Translations under genes and position numbers: made by a program
DNA from: Strongylocentrotus purpuratus
Taxonomy: Eukaryota > Echinodermata > Echinoidea > Camarodonta > Strongylocentrotidae
Direction: 5' to 3'
NCBI RefSeq assembly: GCF_000002235.5
Contig: NW_022145599.1
Span: 23,210,879-23,274,878 of the forward strand
DNA length: 64,000 bases
Notes under the pieces: model-generated
What the model was told of the DNA's origin: nothing
Seen by the model: the letters and a program-made list of their open reading frames with translations, nothing else
Databases searched by the model: none
Part shown: one piece after another, positions 22,839 to 34,800 of the stretch
Layout: every line of letters starts with the position of its first letter
How positions within the stretch are numbered: the first letter of the stretch is position 1

Positions 22839-25800
22839 GTAAGATTTTGCACCATTTTAAAATGTTGATACTTTTTTTACCCCCCCCCCCCCAAAAAAAA
22901 AAATGTATGCAAAGATAGCTTGTGATCGCATTATCATTAGAACCGATGAACGGATTACCATCAAACTCAGGACATGGATTATTTTGCAGAGCCAATGAAC
23001 TGATTATACTTAGGGGGTCATGAGGTCAAAGGTCATGGGGCTCATAATGTATGCAAAAATAGCTTGCGATCTTATTATCATTAGATCCGATAGACAGATT
23101 ACTATCAAACTCAAGACATGTATCTTGCAGAGCCAATGAACTGATTAGATTTTAGGGTCATGAGGTCAAATGGTCATACATGTACCGGTATATGGAAAAT
23201 AGCTTGTAATCATAATATTCTGAGGACCTGTTAATGGATTACAATCAAACTTGAATTTTAAAAATTGCTTCTGTTTTAGTTTGTAAAATCACTCTATGGT
23301 GGATGGAGGCATCATTTTCGACAGCACACAGTCGAAGATCCATCTAGTTTTGATTACAGTTTAGCTTTTTCTATACCTTGTGATGTTCGAACAGTTTCAT
23401 GAATATGAATGATCAAAATGAGACAATGATTGAATAATGACCAGTATATAGCTAAGCAGAAAAGAATTGTATTAACCTTGTGAATTTTTATGTTATTTTA
23501 ACAGGAGGGTGCGGATGAAGTGACATGTTTTGCTGTCACTAAAGATGATGAGGTGAGTTAAATAGCTACATTATAATTGTATCCCCCGGCAGGAGGATAC
23601 TTTAGATTCAGCAGAGTCCCGCCGCCACAGCAACGTCATATTCTTGTGTGCGGTCTAACTGCCACATTCCTTGACAGATTTCTTTCAAATGTTGTATGGA
23701 GGTGTATGTTGGTATAATCTGCACACTTATAATTTGAGGTAATGCTGCCCCCAGTGTTCCGTCTCCTATAGGGTAAAAGGCCATACCGTAATAAACGTTG
23801 TATAAACCGCTCTCGTGTATTAACCGCACCTGTCTTTTTCACCCTTTTTTTAAATTTATTTTTTTAATAATTTGTTTAAAGTAGATATTCATTGATTTTA
23901 AAAACTAACTTTATTTTCATTATTGCAAAGTTGAACTTTGATTCGACAAGGTTATCAAAATTCAATGCTTGGAAACATTCGAAGTAATGATTATTATAAA
24001 TTACAAAATGCTTAAATACAGCCCCGGCATAGCACCTGAAGAGCTCTCCGAACGCTGCTGAGATATGTGAGATCACAGTATGGACATGACTTGCACAAGC
24101 AGACGATGTCCCATGACATCTCACACATTTTCAGTGCATGTGTTTTCATCTTCTCTTGAGTTCTTTCTCTTACTTCACTACCGTCAGGCTAAAAGTATAA
24201 TCTATTGCCTCACTCTAAACCCAGCGCATGTTTTTATTTTGATGACAAATGCAGCGATACAAAAATAAAGGAATCTGTCGCTTGTAAACAAAATAAGACG
24301 CCATTGTATATTCAGCTGCACACACCGGGTATGTTCGGCGTTTCAAGAGGGAACAAATGCCGTCCTTAATATCATTCCAGGGGTTTTTCAATTTGAAAGT
24401 CTGGTTTCTTTGATTGTTAATTAACCCCTATCCTGTGTATTTACAAGCAAAAGATTTTAGTTATCAGAATCGGGTCATATCCTCTTTTGCATGGTTTGAA
24501 ATGCCATTACATTTATATACACTAAACTCATTATAATTTGAGAAAAAATAGCTTTGCAATTATGTTCATTCTCTATGGGATGTCGTCTGCTTGGGCGGTG
24601 TTGGTCCATATAGTGACATCATTAAAACATCGCTATTTTTCCGGCGAATCTCTCGTATATCCCAGCTGCTATGGAGGTGGTTGTATTTGTATTTTTATAA
24701 ATCACCCGATATGTAGTTGACCTAAAACCTGTTCGATGGCCATCTGTTATCTTACCAGTTTCTAGTGATACATAGATTGACATATTTGTGATCTTCTTTG
24801 AATTTCACCTTTAAATAATTTTTTTGAATAATTTTTTTCTTCTCCCCCTGTTCAATAAGTGTTGTAACATCACAGATATTTTCAATTCTGTTTGAACGCT
24901 AGTCAAAACAGGACGGTTTTCGGTTAAAAAAAAATTAATCACATTTGCCAAGGTTTGATTGCCTGATTAGGCTAATAGTGGTTGGGACTGGGCAGGTGCT
25001 GGGCCGACCAGCACGGGGGATTTTCGCCCACCATTCCTGATGAAAAACACTACTTTCATCCTGCACTAATTTGAGATGAAAAGTTGTACTTACATTCATA
25101 TTTCCGTCTTTAATCATGTTTTATTTGCAATTGTGTAAGAATCATGATATCAATTTGTCTTTAACTGATTATTTTTTGAAGATTTGTCGGGTGTTGTTGT
25201 CTAAAGATGAGATTCATGCAAGCTGCCATATTGGATTGCAGATCAGCCTTGTTCATTACTGTTTTTATAAGTGTTTATTTTTAAGAGGTTAAATATTTTT
25301 TCCCATGATTTTCCAGAATAAATAAATAAAAATACTATAATATATACTTATTTCATGATTTATATTGTAAAGTTTGTCAGAAATTGTTACACTTATGTAT
25401 CATGTAACCAACACTTGCATGTACACACACTCAAAATATGAAATACACTCAAATTCCCAACGCCCCCCACCAAACATATATTTAGAATCGACGAACATCC
25501 ATCTTCACGATAGTTAAAATCATCAATCAACCAGAAATATTACAATAATAATGATCAAAAAATAAAATATTGTATATTTGTAGGTTCGTGACAAGTATCA
25601 ACATAATATCGCTTGATTTTTAATTTTTTTTCTTCATCGTCACGTATTTCTTCCATCTCACTAGATGAATTATCACATTTGTATCCACTTCACATACGCC
25701 AACAATCCCAACACAATTATGATCGACTTGACAGTGACAGAGCACAATTCCGGGCCCAAAATTCATATTTAGCATCATCAGTATTACATGAAAATTTACC

Positions 25801-28800
25801 AGATTCAAGATTATGATATAACATTCACATTAGAAATATTTTTTCTGATGTCAGAACTTCCGATGGATGATTTGAAGGCGTTGAAAACGAGTGTCATTTT
25901 CAGGACGATAGTATATAACTAAACCAAGAACTTAAGCCTCGGTGACACAATTAAACCGCTGCTAAATGCAGAGATTTGTTTACCGGTACCTGGAATTGCA
26001 GCATGACTTATGTCTGTAACGTATATAAACAGCATCCCCGATTTTTGTCTCGCCGAGACATAGGCGCCGCTTTTCTTGTTTATGTTTACCAGCGGTAAAA
26101 AAAGTGCGGTTAATACACTGTTAATTACGGTATTTTGATAGATGGTGTGAGTGCACTCTGCAGATGGATTTTTTCTGAATTTTGTTTAGAGATGTATCTT
26201 GGTACAATACATCTTAACTTTTTAGTGATGCTGCCCTCATTGTTCCATCCTTCATAGGGTCAAAAGTCGTTTGTCCATTTTTGCCACATTTCTTATCGGA
26301 TTTCTCTCAAATTTTGTTTGGAGGTGTATCTTGGTCAATTACATCTTTAGTGTTTCGTGATCCTGCCACCTGTGTTCTGTCTGTTATAGAGTCCGAAGGT
26401 CATATTTGGGGGATATCTTGTGTCGCTCTGCAGGTGACAGTTCTTTCTACAGAGATGCATTATACTCTACCACATCTACACACATTGTTTTGGTGATGCT
26501 GCTCCTAGTCTTGACAATAGTCTGAGCCACTAGTGGCGAGTCCTACGTCACCCTCTTGTTTCAGGGAGGGGAGAGGGGATCTTTGTCCCTCCTTCGAACA
26601 TAAGGATGACACAAAATCGTTTCCACTGCCGGGGGATACATTCGCATTGCGCGGCAATACAGATTGCGATATTTCTAGTTATACCTGGGTCGAGAGGGAA
26701 AATGTTGGAAAAACGTCTTCCAAGGATGTAAGCATCGAGCAAAGATCGATACCTTGGTCTCTTAGATGAGAGTCATGGGCATTTAGCCATTCACCAATCA
26801 CTTTGATAAATATCTTCATAAGTATGGTGTTGATGAAGCAATCTTATCAACTGTAATTAGCTTCTTGAGTGATCGAACCCAGGCAGTCAGAATAGGTCCC
26901 TGTATCTCCGAAGAATTATCGCTGACCTGCGGAGTGCCTCAAGGGACCAAGCTGGGTCCTTTGATATTTCTAACGCTGGTAAACGACGCTCTGATGGATT
27001 TCGATCAACGGTGGAAATATGTGGACGATTTGAGCATTCTTGAGGTACGCTCCACTTCTGGCGTCTCGACGTTAGCGGATCATCTCGACAAGCTGACACT
27101 TTGGAGTAAGGAAAATGACATGAAATTCAACGGTCAGAAAAGTAAGACCATGTCAATTGACTTCTCCAAAAACAGAGCGAATCCTCCGAGCTTACATCTG
27201 AATAATCGACCGATGGAGGACACGAATTGCCTGAAGCTGCTTGGCGTTCTTATACAGGCGAATCTCAAATGGGATAGCCATATCTCTGACGTGGTCTCAA
27301 TAGCTGGAAGGAGAATATTCACGATTTGTCGTCTGCGGAAAGCGTCAGTCCCGATGCACGACCTAGTGAATATATATTCCACATACATTCGTCCGTTATT
27401 AGAATACGCATCTCCATTGTGGTCTACAAGCATAACAACAAATCAAATCAATGATATTGAGAGGATCCAAAAGCGTATTCGCATCATCCTGAGGGATCAG
27501 TACATCTCCTATGAACACGCTTTGGAAACACTTGGCATCAATCGCATGTCCGAGCGACATGAGCAGTTGCTGCTCTCCTTTGCCAAGAGCCTGTTGGCTT
27601 CTTCCAGGCATCGAGACTTCCTTCCGCCCCTACGCAGCGAAATATCCTCCCGGCGTCTACGTTACTCGCACCACTTGGATACCCCCATGTGTAGGACTGC
27701 TCGATACCGCTCGTCAACAATGCCCTCTGCAATAAGACTGCTTAACGCGAATCTATAAATCGTTTCATTATTTTATTAATTCATTAGTGTTCCTTTTTTT
27801 TTTTAAACTTCAATCGTATGCCCTTGCTAAATATTAATGTTGTGCTTTTTATCTCTAATATAATGTGCAATATCTTATACGAAATTATGTAATATTGTTA
27901 TTCAAATATCAATTTTTTCTTGTTTCAGATGAATGATGTCATTACAATTAACAATAGCAATTGTTAAATACACTCTGTACTATATTTTTTAGACAAATAA
28001 CTTTCTTATTCTCATGCATATTAATAGATATTTGGTTTTAAACAAACCGGTATAATAATACGTTTGCAATATACACTTTTATCCAATTTACTCTCAGACT
28101 GCCTTAAACTGTAAGCATATTTTAATCCGTTGTTTCATTAGGTCATTAGTGTTCCCTTCTTTTATATATTTTTTTTGATACAAATTTATGCCCTTGCCAA
28201 TTATTTGACTTGGGTCTTTTTCTCCAATGTAATGTGCAATATCTAATTCGAAATTACACTATATTGTTATTTAAATACTCATTTTAATTTTATTTGAACA
28301 ACTTTCTCGATCTAGATGAATATTGTCATTACATTTATATTAAAGGGGAAAACGGAATAGAGACTGTCATTTTGACTTTTACGGTTTAATTTCATCCCAT
28401 CCAATAGGTTTTTATGCCTCCGTTACGAAGTAGCCGGAGGCATTATGTTTTCGGGTTGTACGTACGTACGTCCCGTTCTCGTGATCGCGTTATCTGAAGA
28501 ACCGATTAATGGATTCCTGCCAAACTTTGGTCATGTATGTATCTTGCAGAGCCGATGAACTGATTAGATTTTGGGGTCACAAGGTCAAAGGTCAAAGGTC
28601 ACAGGGCTCATTATGTATGCAAAAACAGCTCGTGATCGCGTTATCTGAAGAACCGATTGATGAATTCCTGCCAAACTTTGGTCATGTATGTATCTTGCAG
28701 AGCCAATGAACTGATTAGATTTTGGGGTCACGAGGTCAAAGGCCAAAGGTCACAGGGCTCATGTATGCAAAAACAGCTTGTGATCGCGTTATCTCAAGAA

Positions 28801-31800
28801 CCGATTGATGGATTCCTGCCAAACTTAGGTCATGTATGTTACTTGCAGAGCCGATGAACTGATTAGAATTTGGGGTCACGAGGTCAAAGGTCAAAGCACA
28901 GGGCACATTATGTATGCAAAAAATAGCTTGTGATCGTACAATCATTCGAACAGATTGATGGATTCCTGCCAAACTTCATTTATGTATCTTGCAGAGCCAA
29001 TAAACTGAGTAGATTCTTGGTTCATAAGGTCAAAGGTCATTGGCTCATTATGTATGCAAAAATAGCTTGTGAAAGCATTCTCATTAGAACTGACAGATGA
29101 ATTACTATTTAACTCAGGACATCTTGCAGAGCCAATGAACTGAGTAGATTTTATGGTCATGAGGTCAAAGATCAAAGGGTCATATATGTATATGAGAAAT
29201 TGCTTGTAATCATGATATTCTGAGAACCTGTTAATGGATTACAATTGAACTGGAATTTTTAAAATTTCTTCTGTTTTGGTTTCTAAAATTGCTCTATGAC
29301 GGAGGCATCATTTTCAACTACGTGCAGTCGAAGTTCCATCTAGTTTTTTAATGCTTAATTTCATTTTTTGTAATAGAAATTTTTGTTTAGCAATTGTTAA
29401 ATACTTTCTCAATTCCTTCGCTCAAACAACTTCCTATTTTCTTCTCCATTCTCTCCTTCCCACCGTCTTGGTTTTTCAACATGAAAGTATATTATTACAT
29501 TACTGTATAACTTTGTTTTGCAATTTCGATTTCATCTTACAATGACTTAAAATATGTATTTTAGGTTTGTATATGTTTATATCTCTCTATATTTTTAACT
29601 TGTTTATAAATTGAACATTTTCAGCCTGCGAGCTGCTTGTTTGATGTGATTTCTCAATAAATCAAATCAATTCAATCCAATTCAATTTAATAATAAATAT
29701 GAATATTACTGTTGGTCTAAGGGTAGTGCAGTTTAGTTTTATGAAGTAATCAGTCTAAGCTTTTTAGGACATAGCAAGCAGAGTGAGGATCTCCTTTTAA
29801 TATATATGTGTTTGTCTTTTTGCTTTGGTTTAGATTCTTGCGGTAGCATACAGGAACTCATTACTGAAGCAGTGGAACTGGAAAGATGGTTCATGTACTA
29901 GGACTTGGCAGGTAAAATAGGGGTAGTGTTGTTACATCACGGATATCTCTAATTCCGTTTAACCGCCAGTCAAAACTGGACGGTTTTCGGTTACAACAAT
30001 TTTTTTTTTTAAGTGTTTTTTATTTTTTTAATTTTTTTTAAAAATTTGTGTTTTAATTGGAAAATCATAAGAAATCACATAATTAGAAACTAAATCACTG
30101 AACGAAAACGGAGACTTTACTATCGGACATGCTTTGGAACAATGACTGGGTTTCACTTTGTTTATGAAGCTAATAGTACGCACGTGTATTCATGTTTATA
30201 GCTCACGATCGTGATATTGCGGAGGTCAGGATTTGGGATTTAAATGGCAGCAGTGCTGTATTGTGCATGTATTTCAAGGCTGGGAACTTAGTTTTACGAG
30301 TCAACTTCTCAATCTACAATCTTGCAATTGATTGTTATCGTGTACATTGTTCCTCTGCAATTCAACAGTTAGGGCTGACTTATGATGATTATAATGTCGC
30401 CCAAACTTGTTTTTGTTCAGTGATTTTGTTTCTAATTATGTACATTATTTGTTGAATTATTATTAAAAAATAATAATAATAATAAAAATTATTTAAAAAA
30501 CGGGAAAAGAAACCGTCCAATTCAAAACGGATAGTGCCATGGACAGTCGGATACCGGATGGTTAAACGTTTAACTACAGCACTAAATAGGGGCTTCAAGA
30601 TTGATTGGCGCCGTCTTATAAAGAGTTGATATTGACTTATTTGCGATTAATATCAATTGCAACTGAATCATAAGAGATAGGTGACTGCAAACTTGTGATT
30701 GATTCGAGGACTGGCAATTCATTCGTATCTATCACAACTCTTTATAAGACTTAATGTGAAATCACAAAAAAGAATTAGAAATTAGCTCGATCACGCTGAA
30801 AGTCACATGCATTGCAAAAAGAAATAGGTATATGGGACTAGTCCAGAGCTGCCAACCATTACGTTTTTCCCTGGAATTATTCTGTTATTTACTCCCAAAT
30901 ACTGTAGTACCGGTACGTTTGTTCTTCCCAAAGTACTTAAAAAAAAAAAAATTATATATATATTTTTTGGGGGGAACATCAACCAAAAGTCCTAAAATGT
31001 TAATCACTACTTCAATAGTAAACAAAGAAAAAAGTTAAAGGCGTAAATATTCTCAAAAAGAATGAAACGCTGTTAATACCAAACAAACAACAACAACAAA
31101 AGACTTTACCTACTTGTAAATAAACTATAGGTCCTAATATGGAAATATAAGCATGAGAAATGCACATTTCTGCATTGGAAGTGTGTCGCGCGTGAGTAAG
31201 TTTCTTTTTAACGAATTTTCTGTTTTTTGCTCTAATTTTTTATGCCTCCGTTACAATGTAGCCGGAGGCATTATGTTTTTCGGGTTGTCCGTCCGTCCGT
31301 CCGTCCGTCCGTACGTACATACGTACGTCCTGTTCTTGTGATCGCGTTATCTGAAGAACCAATTGATGGATTCCTGCCAAACTTTGGTCATGTATGTATC
31401 TTGCAGAGTCGATGAACTGATTAGATTTTGGGGTCACGAGGTCAAAGGTCACAGGGCTCATTATGTATGCAAAAACAGCTCGTGATCGCGTTATCTGAAG
31501 AACCGATTGCTAGATTCCTGCCAAACTTTGGTCATGTATGTATCTTGCAGAGCCAATGAACTGATTAGATTTTGGGGTCATGAGGTCAAAGGTCACAGTG
31601 CACATTATGTATGCAAAATCAGCTCGTGATCGCGTAATCTCAAGAACCGATTGATGGATTCCTGCCAAACTTAGGTCATGTATGTTACTTGCAGAGCTGA
31701 TGAACTGATGAACTGATTAGATTTTGGGGTCATGAGGTCAAGGTCAAAGGTCATGCGGCTCATTATGTATGCAAACATAGCTTGTGATCGCATTATCATT

Positions 31801-34800
31801 AGAACAGATTGATGGTTTCCTGCCAAACTAAGATCATTTATGTATCTTGCAGAGCCAATTAACTGAGTAGATTATTGGTTCATAAGGTCAAAGGTCATGG
31901 GCTCATTATGTATGCAAAAATAGCTTGTGAACTGAGAACTGACAGATGGATTACTATTTAACTCAGGACATCTTGCAGAGCCAATGAATTGAGTAGATTT
32001 TAGGGTCATGAGGTCAAAGATCAAAGGGTCATATATGTATATTTGTTTGATTGATTTTATTTCTGCGTTCAAAAATATACAAATTCAAAGTCAAAGTACA
32101 AAATTTCGAACAATAACAAATACAATGAATACAATGTTTACAAAAGTAATTAAATGAAAAATCATGTTCAATTATATCATTCGATAAACATGTACGAAGC
32201 ATACAATAACATAAGAAATATGAAATATTTTCAATAAATTAGAGAGGTAATTTGGAACGCAGGAGACCACCATCGTGAGCGGTTAGGCTGGAGATGGATG
32301 GCGGCCTCGTAAAAAGAATTGGCGACATAACTCTCTTCGAAAAACTGAGTGACCAAGAGGGTGCGGTGCAAGTGCAGGTGCAGTGAGCAGTTGCATGATA
32401 AAGAATAAATAAGTCACGGTTTTGTTATACTAATTTAGAGAGGGGGAGCATATGATTGTATTATTTGTCGTTTAAGTGTAGCTTTTAAGGAGTAGATGGT
32501 TGAACAAGACTTTATGTGAGAAATTGCTTGTAATCACGATAATCTGAGAACCTGTTAATGGATTACAATTGAACTTCAATTTGACAAATTTCTTCTGTTT
32601 TGGTTTCTAAAATTGCTCTATGACGGAGGCATCATTTTCGACTGCGCGCAGTCGAAGTTCCATCTATTTTTTTTTTTTTTTTGCCATCATGTTTCCTTTT
32701 TGGGGGGTTGCACAGGTTGGCAGCTCTGGATTACTTTTACATGGCATAAAAATGATGAAATTTAGGTCCAAAATTTCAGCCATGGGAGAATGAATAGAAC
32801 AAGAAAGGTCACAATATTTTGTCTTACCTTTATGAGAACTCGACCTTCTCTTTATTATGAAACAAAGAATACCCCACCCTGCACCAATACAACGCATAAG
32901 GGTTACAGTCAGATCAGGGTCAGGGTTAGACAGTTGCTTGCTGAGGGAGCTTTTGATGGTGTATGATGGTGTTTGTGATTATGATGATGACGATGATGAT
33001 AAAGGTGGTAATGATAATGATGATGGTGAGGATGATGGTGATGGTGTATGATGGTGGTGGTGGAGATCTACACATAATGTTTCTATTGCTGTTTTTATTC
33101 AGTCTTTGCACAGAGGTCCAGTGGTGAGTATGGCCTTTGACTCAACGTCCACCCTCCTGGCTACGGGAAGCAGTGATAGTACCATCAAACTCTGGGACAT
33201 CGTCCGCCAGTACTGCACCCATAACCTCAAAGGCTCTCAGGGCGTTGTCAGGTAGGGCACAGATGGACAAAAGCACAGTTGGAAATTCACATGACAGATA
33301 TACCACTTTGGGATTACCAAAAATGTAGGCCTCATGATTAAAAAATAGTATTTAAACAAAAACTTTTAAAAAATAGTATTTAAACAAAAACCCCTAAATA
33401 GAGTGTACTTGTATTCACTTATTGTGCAATTCTCGCTATTGCTAATATATTAAAAATACCTGTGTGTTATGTTCAGGCCCCATTTTAAATGCCTTCTAGG
33501 ATAGTTTGGTTACCAAGTCGCTTCCGGTCTGTTTCGCTGGGCTGTGCATGCTTACGTTGATTGTGTGTGTGTACTATATTTTCCGACAGTATTCACAGTG
33601 ATTTTTCATGATTTTCAAGAATGGATCATAGCGGAAAATGTATAAAAGTGTTGTTAAACGTAATAAAATAAACATTTGGATGTGTGATGGGCAAGAGCAA
33701 GTAGAAGCATAGAAATAATAACATCAACTTTCTTTGGTTGTGTTCGTTGGCAATTGCGATAAATCTTCTTAAACAGTAAAAAACGGGACTACAATAAAGG
33801 GTGCGTTGGCTCATTGGAAGCACGGACATAGTATGCTTTGGTGGGGTATTCAAAAGTTAATGTATTCTGTGTCCTCTTACTTGAATTGCAAAATCATTAG
33901 CCTCGTAGCCATTGTCTCCCAAACCATTGAAAAGATCATTATAGCTGTCTAATTTCTTCCCATTTGATTCCTCAATGTTTGTCTCAAAGGGAATGTGAGC
34001 TCTATGACCAAGATCTTCACCATGGTCTCCCAAATCCTTACTAGGTCAGGGCGTTGTGTCGTAATAAGGATATGAGGGGGAATGGTACCATGCAATAGTA
34101 CTATTGTCAAGGTTGGCGTATATGTTCACATAATCCAGGGGGGGGGTGATTCCTTAGCTGTTATATACAAATATCATAGAATGTTGTTATGATGCAATTT
34201 GTATCTTTCAAGAAACACTGTACAATTTACCAAAATGTGGTGGAGGCTGTCGCTCTTTTCACTACATCAAATGTATCTTCTATTCTACTAAGGTTTCGTT
34301 GGCACACTACAATAGACGACTGCTTCTGTGTTCATTGTGACTCTCTATCAATAGTGCAATCAAGAGCATGGCTTACTTGCGGGTCCCATTCTGCTTACAA
34401 TCTCACTAGGTTCAAAGTGTGGCCCTGCCAATAGATGTTAGACATCTGGGGTATATGCATTCCTTGGGGCATAAATAGTCAAAGAAAACAAACAGATATT
34501 TGCAGCCAAATATCTAGTGTAGATGGCCAACTTATACTCTGGTCTTATCGTAGATCTATCTATTCTCTCTAGGCTTGCTTTGACTTTGTTTTTAACATGG
34601 CTAAATATATTAGATGCCTTGTCGCCAGAAAAGGTTGGGAACAAGAAAATGATTTATAGCTGACTTATCAAAATAACTACTACACAATAATTTCGAGAAG
34701 TTCCAAAAGTCAGTGTGGTATCGTTTTTCATTACTACAAAAAGTCTTTTACAACCTTTGACTTGTCCAATTTCTTTTTCAGGAAAGATATTGCCTTAACC

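Noticed and set aside
28413-29343. Tandem units with regular spacing, considered as a CRISPR array
   Set aside because: Units are about 100-150 bp, diverged throughout and without repeat/spacer alternation, in an animal genome.
33626-33853. Minus-strand 75-codon frame, considered as a zinc-finger or THAP-like start
   Set aside because: The necessary cysteine and histidine spacing is absent.
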